A stretch of DNA of 64,000 bases from Castellaniella sp. S9 (lineage in GTDB: Bacteria; Pseudomonadota; Gammaproteobacteria; Burkholderiales; Burkholderiaceae_B), in assembly GCF_027257175.1 (NCBI RefSeq), contig NZ_JAPFGD010000005.1, positions 124,001 to 188,000 on the forward strand. Direction: 5' to 3'. The translations under genes and the position numbers were made by a program. Under the pieces are notes generated by a model, which was given only the letters and a program-made list of their open reading frames with translations, did no database searches and had not been told where the DNA came from. Shown one piece after another: positions 49,209 through 57,298 of the stretch (its first letter is position 1; each line of letters starts with the position of its first letter).

Positions 49209-50858
49209 TCAATCCGGCCAGGCCCGCTGCAACAGCGCATCGGAGGCCAGTGCCACCGCATGCGCGCCGTACACGCGCCCGCCCTCGCCGCCCAGGCGGC
49301 TGTCGACAAAAGCGCGCGCCAGCCAGTCCGGCGCATGGCGCAGCAGCAGGTCGGCCTGCGCCAGCAAGACGAGGTCTTGCGCAGTATAGCGGGCCGCCGC
49401 CTGCTGCTCGTCGTCGGGGCGGCCCAAGGCATCCAGCAGCCGCCGGGCGGCGGCCTGGACCAGCGGCTCGCCCGGATGGCCCGCCGCCAGGCCGGCGACC
49501 ACCCGACCGGCGGCCTCGGGCGCGCGGCTGGCCGCGCGCAGCACGTCCAGGCACATCACGTTGCCGGAGCCCTCCCAGATCGAATTGACCGGCGCCTCGC
49601 GGTACAGGCGCGCCATCGGACCGTCCTCGATGTAGCCATTGCCGCCCCAGACCTCCATGCACTCGCCCGCCGCCTCGACGGTGCGCTTGCACACCCAGAA
49701 CTTGGCGGCCGGCGTGAGGATGCGGCGCAAGGCGTGCTCGTCCTCGTCCTCGGGCGCATCGAAGGCGCCGGCAAGGCGCAAGGCCAGCACGGTGGCGGCC
49801 TCCGATTCCAGGGCGAGGTCGGCCAGCACCTGGCGCATGAGGGGCTGGGCGGCCAGCGGGCGCCCGAAGGCGCTGCGGTGACGGGCATGGTGGACCGCCT
49901 GGACCACGGCCTGGCGCAACAGGGCGGCGCTGCCCAGGACGCAATCCAGCCGCGTATAGGCGGCCATCTCGACCAGGGTGCGGATGCCGCGTCCCGCCGG
50001 CCCCACCCGGCGGCCCAGCGCATCGTCGAACTCGACCTCGGCGCTGGCGTTGGAGCGATTGCCGAGCTTGTCCTTGAGACGCTGGATGCGCACGCCGTTG
50101 CGTTGGCCGTCCTCGAGCCAGCGGGGCACGTAGAAACAGCCAAAGCCCTCCTCGTCGCGGGCCAGCACCAGATGCGCATCGGACGTGGGCGAGGAAAAGA
50201 ACCACTTGTGGCCGCTGAGGCGGTACCAGCCGCCGCCCTCGGGCGCCGCCACGGCGCGGCTGGTGCTGCCGCGCAGGTCGGAACCGCCCTGCCGCTCGGT
50301 CAGGCCCATGCCGACCATCATGGAGGCCTTGTCCGCCAGCGGCCGATCGCGGCCGTCGAAGCGGCGCGCGTACAGCAACGGCCGCAAAGCATCGAACCAG
50401 GACTCGCGTGCCAGCAGCGGAATGGCCGCCGAGGTCATGGTGGTCGGGCACAGCGATCCGGCCTCGACCTGGCCATGCATCAGATAGCAGGCCGCGCGGG
50501 CCACGTGGGCGCCGGGCCCGGCGTGCGACCAGGCGCTGCAATGCATGCCCTGGGCGAACGCCATGCCCATGAAATCCGCCCACCCGGGATGGAAATCGAC
50601 CCGGTCGATGCGCACGCCGCGCCGGTCGTAGGCCCGCAGCTCCGGGCCATGGCGATTGACCGCATGGGCAAGCGCCATGGTCTCGGCGCGGCCCAGCTGC
50701 GCCCCATAGGCCTCGAGCCGGGCCTCGTGGTCGCCGGCCCCCTCGCGCCGCACCCCGTCGCGCAGGGCCGTGTCGCTGAGGTACAGGTTGTAGTCCTTGA
50801 GGTCGGGCACCTGATTGTCGGCCTCGGGCGTGCGCGGCATCCTGTCATCCACGGACAT
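49209..50858 (-). CDS. AidB-like acyl-CoA dehydrogenase
   Basis: 549 residues, the AidB length rather than the 380 of ordinary acyl-CoA dehydrogenases. AidB hallmarks: N-terminal QVPDLKDYNLYLSD, FHPGWADFMGMAFAQGMHCSAW, SLCPTTMTSAAIPLL, flavin/substrate region GMGLTERQGGSDLRG, WFFSSPTSDAHLVLA and EVWGGNGYIEDGPMARLYREAPVNSIWEGSGN, plus a C-terminal extension. AidB in E. coli belongs to the adaptive response to alkylation; its true substrate is unsettled. GGAGG precedes the ATG; a TTG at 50873 is an alternative. Same strand and next to the nuclease gene. Confidence 0.88.
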   Translation of the reverse strand: MSVDDRMPRTPEADNQVPDLKDYNLYLSDTALRDGVRREGAGDHEARLEAYGAQLGRAETMALAHAVNRHGPELRAYDRRGVRIDRVDFHPGWADFMGMAFAQGMHCSAWSHAGPGAHVARAACYLMHGQVEAGSLCPTTMTSAAIPLLARESWFDALRPLLYARRFDGRDRPLADKASMMVGMGLTERQGGSDLRGSTSRAVAAPEGGGWYRLSGHKWFFSSPTSDAHLVLARDEEGFGCFYVPRWLEDGQRNGVRIQRLKDKLGNRSNASAEVEFDDALGRRVGPAGRGIRTLVEMAAYTRLDCVLGSAALLRQAVVQAVHHARHRSAFGRPLAAQPLMRQVLADLALESEAATVLALRLAGAFDAPEDEDEHALRRILTPAAKFWVCKRTVEAAGECMEVWGGNGYIEDGPMARLYREAPVNSIWEGSGNVMCLDVLRAASRAPEAAGRVVAGLAAGHPGEPLVQAAARRLLDALGRPDDEQQAAARYTAQDLVLLAQADLLLRHAPDWLARAFVDSRLGGEGGRVYGAHAVALASDALLQRAWPD

Positions 50859-51066
50859 GGTCGCCTCCGTCAAAGTCTGTGTCCGGCGCCGCCGGATCTC
50901 TCCAGTCTACCCGCGTTCATCGGCCGGGGCCATCGCCGAGCCCGGGCCCCGGGGGCTACAATCGGCGGCATACCCGCGGCACGCAGCCCGGCCACGAGCC
51001 GCCTCGCCGCCCTCCGGCACAGCCCAGCGGGCTGACCACCCTTACTCACATACGCGGAGCCCATTC

Positions 51067-51447
51067 GTGTCGATCCGGACCCTGATCATCACCGGCGCAC
51101 TCCTCCTGGCGCTGGGCGTCGCGGCCGGCGCCTTCGGGGCGCACGGCCTCAAACGCCTCGTCTCCCCGGACCTGCTCGAGGTCTGGAAAACCGCCGTCCT
51201 GTACCAGGTGATCCACGGCCTGGGCCTGCTGCTGCTCGCAGCGCTGGCGCGCGCTCTGGATCCCGGCCTGGCGGCCTGGGCGGGCGGGCTGATGCTGGGC
51301 GGCGTCCTGGTGTTCAGCGGCAGCCTGTACATCCTGACCCTGTCGGGCATGCGCGCGCTGGGCGCGATCACGCCGGTGGGCGGCGTCCTCCTGATCGGCG
51401 CCTGGGTCCTTGTCGCGCTCGCGGCCTGGCGCGCCGGGCCCGGCTGA
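51067..51447 (+). CDS. DUF423 small inner-membrane protein
   Basis: 126 residues with four hydrophobic segments. GTG start with GGAG eight bases upstream. DUF423 signature: ALGVAAGAFGAHGLK near the N-terminus, WKTAVLYQVIHGLGLLLLA, and FSGSLYILTLSGMRALGAITPVGG. Function unknown. The 208-base gap to the divergent acyl-CoA dehydrogenase holds both promoters; no clear boxes were picked out. Confidence 0.9.
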   Translation: MSIRTLIITGALLLALGVAAGAFGAHGLKRLVSPDLLEVWKTAVLYQVIHGLGLLLLAALARALDPGLAAWAGGLMLGGVLVFSGSLYILTLSGMRALGAITPVGGVLLIGAWVLVALAAWRAGPG

Positions 51448-51508
51448 GCGCCGCCGCGGCCGGGCCAGGTGCCTATAATGATCGCAAAGGCCAGACACCG
51501 GATACCCC

Positions 51509-52558
51509 ATGCCCACCGACCCCACCGAGGACCAGGCCGCCCTGCGCGGCTGGCTGCGCGCACTGCCCAAGGCCGAGCTGCACCTGCACATCGAAGGCAC
51601 GCTCGAACCTGAAATGATGTTCGAGCTGGCCGCGCGCAACGGCGTGCGCCTGCCCTACGCCGACGTGCGGGCGGTACGCGAGGCCTATCAGTTCACGGAC
51701 CTGCAGTCCTTCCTCGACTTGTACTATGCGGGCGCCGGCGTGCTGTGCACGCAGCAGGACTTCCACGACCTGGCGGCCGCCTACCTGACGCGGGCGCACG
51801 CCGACGGCGTCGTCCATGCGGAAATCATGTTCGACCCGCAGACGCATACCGCGCGCGGCATCCCGATCCAGACCGTGTTCGCGGGCCTGGCCTCGGCCCT
51901 GCGCGAGGCCCGCGACACCCTGGGCCTTACCAGTGTGCTGCTGCTGAGTTTCCTGCGCCACCTGTCCGAGGAGGATGCCCTGCGGACGCTGGAACAGGCC
52001 CTGCCGTTGCGCGAGACGTACGCCGACCTGTGGACCGGCATCGGTCTGGACTCCGGCGAGCGCGGCAATCCCCCCGAAAAATTCACCCGCGTCTATGCGC
52101 GCTGCGCCCAGTTGGGCTTCCGGCTGACGGCCCACGCGGGCGAGGAAGGGCCGCCCGAATACGTCCGCGGCGCCCTCGACGCGCTGGGCGTCGAGCGCAT
52201 CGACCACGGCGTGCGCAGCGACGAGGATCCGGCGCTGCTCGCCGAACTGATCCGCCGCCGCATTCCGCTGACGGTGTGCCCCCTGTCCAACCTCAAGCTG
52301 CGGGTGGTCGACGACCTGAGCCGGCACAACCTGGCCCGGCTGCTGCGCGCAGGCGCCATGGTGACGCTGAACTCGGACGATCCCGCCTACTTCGGCGGCT
52401 ACATCCTGGACAACTACATGGCCAGCGCCACCGCCCTGGACCTGGATCGCGACGAACTGGCGACACTGGCGGGCAACAGCCTCCAGGCCAGCTTCCTGCC
52501 GCTGGCGGACAAGGCCCGGCTGCTCGACCGCCTTGCACAGGCGGTGACGCAGCCATGA
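51509..52558 (+). CDS. Adenine deaminase (type 2, amidohydrolase)
   Basis: 349 residues. Adenosine/AMP-deaminase superfamily, but the N-terminal metal motif reads HLHIEGTLEPEMMFELAARNGV, the form found in adenine deaminases (HxHxEGTLEP) rather than the HLDGSL of adenosine deaminases. Further matches: FDPQTHTARGIP, catalytic HAGEEGPPEYV, DHGVRSDEDPALL, CPLSNLKLRVVDDL and SDDPAYFGGYI. Should convert adenine to hypoxanthine and ammonia. Overlaps the downstream glycosylase gene by four bases (ATGA). Confidence 0.9.
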   Translation: MPTDPTEDQAALRGWLRALPKAELHLHIEGTLEPEMMFELAARNGVRLPYADVRAVREAYQFTDLQSFLDLYYAGAGVLCTQQDFHDLAAAYLTRAHADGVVHAEIMFDPQTHTARGIPIQTVFAGLASALREARDTLGLTSVLLLSFLRHLSEEDALRTLEQALPLRETYADLWTGIGLDSGERGNPPEKFTRVYARCAQLGFRLTAHAGEEGPPEYVRGALDALGVERIDHGVRSDEDPALLAELIRRRIPLTVCPLSNLKLRVVDDLSRHNLARLLRAGAMVTLNSDDPAYFGGYILDNYMASATALDLDRDELATLAGNSLQASFLPLADKARLLDRLAQAVTQP

Positions 52559-53145
52559 ACATCGCAGCCGACGGCTTGCGGAAACTGCCCCGCGACTTCT
52601 ACGATCGGGATGCGGTGATCCTGGCCCAGGCCCTCATCGGCAAGCTCCTGGTCCATCACGACGGCGACGACGCGCGCATCGGCCGCATCGTCGAGGTCGA
52701 GGCCTACCTGGGGCCGGGCGACCTGGCCGCCCACACCGCGCGCGGCCCCACGCCGCGCACGCGCGCCATGTTCGGCCCGCCCGGCCACGCCTACGTGTAT
52801 CTGGTCTATGGCATGCACCACTGCATGAACGTGGTGGCGGGGCCCGAAGGCAGCGGCACGGCGGTGCTGCTGCGCGCCCTCGAGCCGGTCACGGCATTGC
52901 CCTGCGCCACCAACGGCCCGGGGCGCCTGTGCAAGGCGCTGGGCATCAGCCTGGCACACTACGGCCGGGATCTGTGCGGCGACAGCCTATACCTGGCCGA
53001 CGACGGCCTGGGACATGGCTACGACATCGCGCGCAGCCCGCGCATCGGCGTGGACTACGCCGGCGAGTGGGCGGCCAAGCCGCTGCGCTTCTACGCCGAC
53101 GGCCACCCTTGCGTCAGCCGCCAGCCCCGCCGGCGCGCGCGCTGA
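52555..53145 (+). CDS. DNA-3-methyladenine glycosylase (AAG/MPG family)
   Basis: 196 residues. Excises alkylated purines and hypoxanthine from DNA. Family signatures: LPRDFYDRDAVILAQALIGKLLV, GRIVEVEAYLGPGDLAAHTARGPTPRTRAMFGPPGHAYVYLVYGMHHCMNVV (containing the catalytic Glu-Ala-Tyr), NGPGRLCKALGI and SPRIGVDYAGEWAAKPLRFY. ATG overlaps the adenine deaminase stop, so the two are translationally coupled. Confidence 0.95.
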   Translation: MNIAADGLRKLPRDFYDRDAVILAQALIGKLLVHHDGDDARIGRIVEVEAYLGPGDLAAHTARGPTPRTRAMFGPPGHAYVYLVYGMHHCMNVVAGPEGSGTAVLLRALEPVTALPCATNGPGRLCKALGISLAHYGRDLCGDSLYLADDGLGHGYDIARSPRIGVDYAGEWAAKPLRFYADGHPCVSRQPRRRAR

Positions 53146-53168
53146 CAGACGGCATCCCGATCACCCAT

Positions 53169-53197
53169 ATGACAGGGCAAAAAAAGCATGCTATAGT
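53169..53197 (+). promoter_or_regulatory. Promoter of tRNA-Arg
   Basis: ATGACA (53169-53174), 17-base spacer, TATAGT (53192-53197), each 5 of 6 to consensus, ending 12 bases before the tRNA. Confidence 0.7.
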
Positions 53198-53209
53198 TAC
53201 GCCTCTTTT

Positions 53210-53286
53210 GCGGCTGTAGCTCAGTTGGATAGAGTACTTGGCTACGAACCAAGGGGTCGTGGGTTCGAATCCTGCCAGCCGCGCCA
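53210..53286 (+). tRNA. tRNA-Arg (anticodon ACG)
   Basis: 77 bases with encoded CCA. Acceptor stem GCGGCTG/CAGCCGC pairs perfectly, D-arm GCTC...GAGT, anticodon stem CTTGG/CCAAG with loop CTACGAA (anticodon ACG at 53244-53246), T-arm GTGGG-TTCGAAT-CCTGC. The wobble A is expected to be edited to inosine, reading CGU/CGC/CGA. An integrase gene begins 51 bases downstream, so this tRNA is very probably the prophage attachment site. Confidence 0.97.
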
Positions 53287-53317
53287 GAAATTCACCAATG
53301 AAGTCAATTGGTTGGAG

Positions 53318-53350
53318 ACCGCCTAAGGATCGCCCCCTTAGGCGGTTTTT
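53318..53350 (+). terminator. Rho-independent terminator after tRNA-Arg
   Basis: ACCGCCTAAGG (53318-53328) pairs with CCTTAGGCGGT (53336-53346), 11-bp stem, 7-base loop, followed by TTTTT. It overlaps the integrase stop codon (53338-53340); oriented to end transcription from the tRNA. Confidence 0.85.
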
Positions 53351-54522
53351 CTTTGCCTGGGTGAATTTTGGGTAAACACCTTCATTTGGTGGCGGCGCAT
53401 CAATGCCAACAGGTTGAGCGTTTCCCCCTGCTCACTTTCCCTCGATATCAACTCCAGAGCGTCGTAGATTTCTCGGATCTGGGCTACTGAATAGTGGCTC
53501 GTCATATCCTTTTTTGAGTGCCACAGGATATCGTCCTGGGTGCGCTCAGAAACCCCTGCATGGCGCAATCGCATACCCACTGTGTGTCGCAGGTCGTGGA
53601 CATGCAGACCGTCCAGTCCAGCGTCCTTTCTGGCCCGCTGCCACGCTGTGTTGCTCATCCTGCTCACCGGCTGATGTTTGGGGACCGTCGTGCTGTCTGG
53701 CTTCGTCTTCCGGCACCACGTGAAAACACGATCCGAATGCCGACCGCGCTGAGATTCGATGATTTCCTGGGCAACGCTGTTGCAGACTACGATGCGTTCC
53801 TGTTTGCGCCCCTTCACGTGTCGGCGTGGCACCACGAACACCGATACCGTAAGCTCAGAGGATAGCTTCACGGGAACCTCCCAAGACCATTCCAGACTGC
53901 ACGGTACGTCATCCCGCGTTCCGGTGTTCAGAACGAACAGCGCCATCCGCTGAAGGTGTTCCGGCAGGTGAGGCATGAGCCGCGCCTGCTCGGCCCAGGT
54001 AATTGGCCGCGGGGGACGCTGGTCATCCAGCTCGAGCAGATCGACCTTGGGGGCCGAGGCCAGCCAAGTCAAACCATTTGGTAGGCGCCAGGATGTGGCC
54101 GCCAGATTGCAGATCCGGTTCACGACCGTCAACGCATTGTTGATGGTCTTAGCCTTCATGCCCTGGGCCCTTCGTCTTTCGATGAAAGGCGCCAGGGTGT
54201 CATTGCTGATGTCTCGCAGTGTTAAAGAGCCGAGCATTTCCACCAAAGGCTTGAGCATGAACGCGTCGGTTGCGACCGATGGCATGCCCCGATCAAGTTT
54301 GTCCTGCAATAGCCGGATCGCCCCTTGCTCAAGGGTCATATCGATCCGGTCACCGTCTCGATAAACCGCGCGGATTGCAGCCTTCTGGCCGATCAGGTAT
54401 TCGCTTGCCTGCGTGTAGCCATCGAAACCACGGCGGCGAATCCGCTGCCCGCAACACCTGGCGTCAACCGAGTAGCTGCCGTCCGGTTCCGGGTAGATGC
54501 CGGTTTGTTTTGAACGTCCCAT
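53338..54522 (-). CDS. int: Tyrosine-family phage integrase
   Basis: 394 residues. Site-specific recombinase for integration and, with an excisionase, excision. Catalytic residues visible: R203 in NTGTRDDV, H309 and R312 in HVHDLRHTVGM, H335 in LWHSKK, nucleophile Y344 in TSHYSVAQ. An N-terminal arm-binding domain (YSVDARCCGQRIRRRGF) and a core-binding SAM-like domain (about 80-160) precede. Transcribed toward the tRNA. Its 5' end overlaps the upstream excisionase-like gene by 130 bases in a different frame. Confidence 0.93.
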   Translation of the reverse strand: MGRSKQTGIYPEPDGSYSVDARCCGQRIRRRGFDGYTQASEYLIGQKAAIRAVYRDGDRIDMTLEQGAIRLLQDKLDRGMPSVATDAFMLKPLVEMLGSLTLRDISNDTLAPFIERRRAQGMKAKTINNALTVVNRICNLAATSWRLPNGLTWLASAPKVDLLELDDQRPPRPITWAEQARLMPHLPEHLQRMALFVLNTGTRDDVPCSLEWSWEVPVKLSSELTVSVFVVPRRHVKGRKQERIVVCNSVAQEIIESQRGRHSDRVFTWCRKTKPDSTTVPKHQPVSRMSNTAWQRARKDAGLDGLHVHDLRHTVGMRLRHAGVSERTQDDILWHSKKDMTSHYSVAQIREIYDALELISRESEQGETLNLLALMRRHQMKVFTQNSPRQRKTA

Positions 54523-54734
54523 ATCTGTGTTCCTTTATCAGAGCTGGTGCGTTCGCTGCCGGCACTCAGTTTATACCGATCCCACGCGGCATCAAGGTCC
54601 GTTTTTTCGTAGACGATGGATGTCCCGGCCCGAACGCCCTTCCCCTCCAGCAGCGGTGCCATGTTCTGGGTGAAGAACTTTCGGCGCACCCCCAGATACT
54701 CCATGGCTTCCGCCGTGTTGAAGCACCGTTTCAT
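54393..54734 (-). CDS. Excisionase-like small DNA-binding protein
   Basis: 113 residues. The first 55 residues (CFNTAEAMEYLGVRRKFFTQNMAPLLEG ... SIVYEKTDLDAAWDRY) look like an excisionase/AlpA-type winged HTH that reads a short helix-turn-helix followed by a wing and a DLDAAW end. The C-terminal half overlaps the integrase start region and is basic and low in structure. GGAGG lies five bases before the ATG. Position beside int fits a recombination directionality factor; not proven. Confidence 0.65.
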   Translation of the reverse strand: MKRCFNTAEAMEYLGVRRKFFTQNMAPLLEGKGVRAGTSIVYEKTDLDAAWDRYKLSAGSERTSSDKGTQIWDVQNKPASTRNRTAATRLTPGVAGSGFAAVVSMATRRQANT

Positions 54735-54736
54735 GT

Positions 54737-54868
54737 TCACCTCCGTTCGTGATGCGTGAACCGCCGCCGATCCTCGCGCCGGGTCTCGACGTAATACTCA
54801 ATCCACCGCGCAATCGCGTAGAAGCAAATGCCCAGCACCAGGCCCACCAAAAAGATGATTACGCTCAT
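54737..54868 (-). CDS. Small single-pass membrane protein of the prophage
   Basis: 43 residues: MSVIIFLVGLVLGICFYAIA, a single helix, then a charged tail rich in Arg/Glu (ETRREDRRRF). AAGGGG precedes the ATG, and the start overlaps the upstream stop (ATGA), so it is translated with its neighbour. Function unknown; not clearly a holin. Confidence 0.6.
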   Translation of the reverse strand: MSVIIFLVGLVLGICFYAIARWIEYYVETRREDRRRFTHHERR

Positions 54869-55680
54869 GATTGCCCCTTCGCTGCGCGGGCGTCCCCGAC
54901 GACCAGCGGGACCATATAGGTGATGCCATCCGCGCGCTTTTCGAATGACCATCCCGTTTGACGCGCCGCTGCGAGAACAGATTTGAGTTCGTCGTGCTGC
55001 GCCTGGGCGGCAACAGGGGCGGTTGTATCTACGCGCGATACCATGTTTCTGTCGTCGCCGTCCTGCCAGCGCTCCATGATGGACACCGGCTCCTGTGCTA
55101 CAGAGGCGGCGTCCCCGACGAACGATAGTAGATGCTGAGCGCAGCCGCGAATCGTCGAATACCACGGTTCCAGGTCTGCGACGCCTGCGACATACTCGGA
55201 CGAGAGTGTGAGGATGTCTGTCCCTTCGGCGCACACCGTGACCGACCAGTTGCGCGTCATTTCGCATCCGACAGGAATGTCCGGCACCGGCCCCACGCTT
55301 GCGGCAGGCTGGCTATGGCGTTCGATGACGGTCTGATAGCACCCTGTTCCTATCAAATGTTCGTCACTCGGCACCTTCACCGGCTCGGCGGGTTGTGGGT
55401 CTTTGAGAAATTCATATACTGACCGCAACTGGTCGTCGGTTGGCTCGCTGGCGAAGTAGATTACGAGGCTTCGCTCATGTTCGGCGTCGCGCCCCACGCC
55501 GTTGACCTTCGGCCATGCCACCGGCTCACCCCTGCGCTTGCGGTCGGCTTCGACTGCGGCGCGGGCGTAATCCTGCATCTGCCCCACGTCGAACGCATCG
55601 CCCATTTCATCGGCGTATTCCCCGATCTGTCCGCACGGCTGCGGCAGCAGTGGCAGGGTGATTTCAGTCTTGGTTGTCAT
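54865..55680 (-). CDS. Prophage protein of unknown function (271 aa)
   Basis: Begins MTTKTEITLPLLPQPCGQ after GAGGAAGG. Mixed soluble protein; the first part has EYADEMGDAFDVGQMQDYARAAVEADRKRRGEPVAW, a pattern common at the start of phage early proteins whose middle is a mosaic of short modules. No catalytic motif recognised. Start at 55680 chosen by the ribosome-binding site; the frame is open to 55755. Confidence 0.7.
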   Translation of the reverse strand: MTTKTEITLPLLPQPCGQIGEYADEMGDAFDVGQMQDYARAAVEADRKRRGEPVAWPKVNGVGRDAEHERSLVIYFASEPTDDQLRSVYEFLKDPQPAEPVKVPSDEHLIGTGCYQTVIERHSQPAASVGPVPDIPVGCEMTRNWSVTVCAEGTDILTLSSEYVAGVADLEPWYSTIRGCAQHLLSFVGDAASVAQEPVSIMERWQDGDDRNMVSRVDTTAPVAAQAQHDELKSVLAAARQTGWSFEKRADGITYMVPLVVGDARAAKGQS

Positions 55681-55864
55681 GATGGCCTTCCTCAATACGC
55701 ACATGCCACATCCCTGTTTGCGCCGGTTTTCCGGTGGCGACCACGCTGCGGGCAAGCATGCGGGCTGGCAGGTTGTGGATTTCCTCGATTAAATTTTCCG
55801 GGCCGCGCCAGAACACGCCATCGCCCAGGATGTCGTTCTTCACTTCAACGATTACCGTTCGCAT
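55664..55864 (-). CDS. Small prophage protein (66 aa)
   Basis: MRTVIVEVKNDILGDGVFWRGPENLIEEIHNLP..., with GGGAGG before the ATG. Overlaps its downstream neighbour by 17 bases. No family recognised. Confidence 0.6.
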   Translation of the reverse strand: MRTVIVEVKNDILGDGVFWRGPENLIEEIHNLPARMLARSVVATGKPAQTGMWHVRIEEGHHDNQD

Positions 55865-56045
55865 TGCTGCCTCCCTGTTCATGTGCGGGCTGGAATCGAG
55901 ACGGCGACCAATCGCAATACGTGTCGGTTTCGGTGTGCCCGAAGATCGCTTTGCAGCGGCGGATGTGCACACAATCGCCGCACGTCTTGCCTGCTGGCAG
56001 GCGCATCTTGTCTGGGTCTGTGGTGTCGTAATTCAGGGTGGTCAT
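55845..56045 (-). CDS. Small cysteine-rich prophage protein (66 aa)
   Basis: Begins MTTLNYDTTDPDKMRLP after AGGAGGGG. Four cysteines in a CGDCVHIRRC ... YCDW arrangement suggest a single zinc knuckle. Similar small proteins are common in beta- and gammaproteobacterial prophage early regions. Function unknown. Confidence 0.65.
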   Translation of the reverse strand: MTTLNYDTTDPDKMRLPAGKTCGDCVHIRRCKAIFGHTETDTYCDWSPSRFQPAHEQGGSNANGNR

Positions 56046-56257
56046 GACCCCTCCTGTTCGAGTGCGGCATGCGCGACGACTTGCATGTTGTAGGCGTCCA
56101 TATTCAGTGGGCTAGTGATGGGCCATTCCTTGATCGTCGTGAGCGCATCCCGCATCCGGTCGTAATCGGCCAGCAGGGCGCGCACTGTGTCAGGGTGGAT
56201 CGATTGCACCCACCCGTCATCCAGCGCGGCCCGCAGGTCAGCATATTTGTCATCCAT
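56042..56257 (-). CDS. Small prophage protein (71 aa)
   Basis: MDDKYADLRAALDDGWVQSIHPDTVRALLADYDRMRDAL..., preceded by GGAGAATCC. Helical and acidic, ending in a short overlap with the next gene. A family pattern (LRxALD.GW ... VRALLADYD) recurs in phage proteins of unknown function. Confidence 0.6.
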   Translation of the reverse strand: MDDKYADLRAALDDGWVQSIHPDTVRALLADYDRMRDALTTIKEWPITSPLNMDAYNMQVVAHAALEQEGS

Positions 56258-56741
56258 TGGATTCTCCTGATAGGGCGGCGCGGGCGACAGCAATAGCGCG
56301 ATCCGTCACGTCGTTTCGATGGCTCGGCAAGTAGCCCTCCAGCGCCATAAGCGCTTGAGACAGCACAGCTCGCAAATGAGCAAGTTCCGCGCGTAGCTTC
56401 ACCGTCTCGGCCTGGGACTCTTTCAGGATGTCGCCGTTGGTCCAGGCCATGTTGCGCAATCGCGCTATCTCTGCTGACTGGGCGTCGATCTTGGCTTGCA
56501 GGAAGTCGCGCTCGTATGCTTCTGCGGCGGCATCTACGCTGCCCTGATTGATGTGCTGGCCGTCTAGTGGATGGAGGGCTTGATCCATCCGTTGAGACAT
56601 TTCCAACTGTGCTTTTTCTTGCTGGCAGACCCGGCAAATAGCAGGGCCGCCGCATCGCGCCCGAACCCCGTCTGGCCTTGGCTTTACGTGTCCGTGCCCA
56701 GCGAGTGCTTGCAGTGCCAGCTTCTGTGTGTTGATGGTCAT
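56250..56741 (-). CDS. Prophage coiled-coil protein (163 aa)
   Basis: N-terminal part has a CGGPAICRVC cysteine pair that may bind zinc; the middle (EAYERDFLQAKIDAQSAEIARLRN ... ETVKLRAELAHLRAVLSQA) is a coiled coil. ATG lies after GGAGGTCGC. Overlaps the next gene by eight bases. Function unknown. Confidence 0.65.
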   Translation of the reverse strand: MTINTQKLALQALAGHGHVKPRPDGVRARCGGPAICRVCQQEKAQLEMSQRMDQALHPLDGQHINQGSVDAAAEAYERDFLQAKIDAQSAEIARLRNMAWTNGDILKESQAETVKLRAELAHLRAVLSQALMALEGYLPSHRNDVTDRAIAVARAALSGESNG

Positions 56742-56878
56742 GCGACCTCCATTTCATTCACGCGGCACCGCCTGGCTGTTTCTACGAGCCAGCGAGCCAA
56801 ATCGGGGGGGGTAGTGCCGCTTTCTTGGTCATAGGTGATCAGGCTCACAAGCTCGTTATGAGATATCGGTGGCTGCAT
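56738..56878 (-). CDS. Small prophage protein (46 aa)
   Basis: MQPPISHNELVSLITYDQES..., ending RCRVNEMEVA, with GAGGA before the ATG and a stop that overlaps the next start (ATGA). Too short for reliable homology, but ribosome-binding site and junction are convincing. Confidence 0.5.
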   Translation of the reverse strand: MQPPISHNELVSLITYDQESGTTPPDLARWLVETARRCRVNEMEVA

Positions 56879-56882
56879 TTGT

Positions 56883-56957
56883 CTATTCCTCGTCCTGGCC
56901 TGGAATGGGGTAGTCGCGAAATGGCTTCTGGCGCTTCTGGCGAGATTTCTTGCTCAT
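56883..56957 (-). CDS. Very small basic prophage peptide (24 aa)
   Basis: MSKKSRQKRQKPFRDYPIPG followed by four acidic residues. GAGGGG precedes the ATG, which overlaps the upstream stop (ATGA). Strongly basic N-terminal half; could bind nucleic acid or be a translational link only. Confidence 0.4.
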   Translation of the reverse strand: MSKKSRQKRQKPFRDYPIPGQDEE

Positions 56958-57298
56958 GATTTCCCCTCGATGCGCTTCATAAGTTCGGTCACGCGGTCCT
57001 GGTTGCGATCCTCGCGCAACAGATCAGCGGCTTGCTTCGCCTGCTCGGCCAGTGCCTGGATGTCCGCTGGTACGTTGTCCTCGCCGCCGTCGGCCATCCG
57101 CACATCACGCGCCCGGCACACAGCCCGCACCAGATCGGCCAGAGCCTCGGAAAATTCGCGGGCGCGCCGGTTCTCGCGTTGGACCTCGCGGCCCAGAAGG
57201 AAAACGTCGGACTTCATCCGCTCGATTTCGTCGGCGGACGGCGGGCAAGTGCAGGCCTTCGGCCAGTGGCGCCAGCAGACGTCGGCGAACAGGCTCAT
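56954..57298 (-). CDS. Prophage protein with coiled coil (114 aa)
   Basis: Begins MSLFADVCWRHWPKACTCPPSADEIERMKSDV, then a long helix rich in Glu/Arg/Ala to the end. Start overlaps the upstream stop (ATGA). The N-terminal Cys cluster (C8, C16, C18) may bind a metal. No family recognised. Confidence 0.6.
   Translation of the reverse strand: MSLFADVCWRHWPKACTCPPSADEIERMKSDVFLLGREVQRENRRAREFSEALADLVRAVCRARDVRMADGGEDNVPADIQALAEQAKQAADLLREDRNQDRVTELMKRIEGKS

Noticed and set aside
48564-51035. 823-codon + strand frame across the nuclease and acyl-CoA dehydrogenase genes
   Set aside because: Antisense to two genes with clear family motifs; Ala/Gly/Arg/His-rich shadow.
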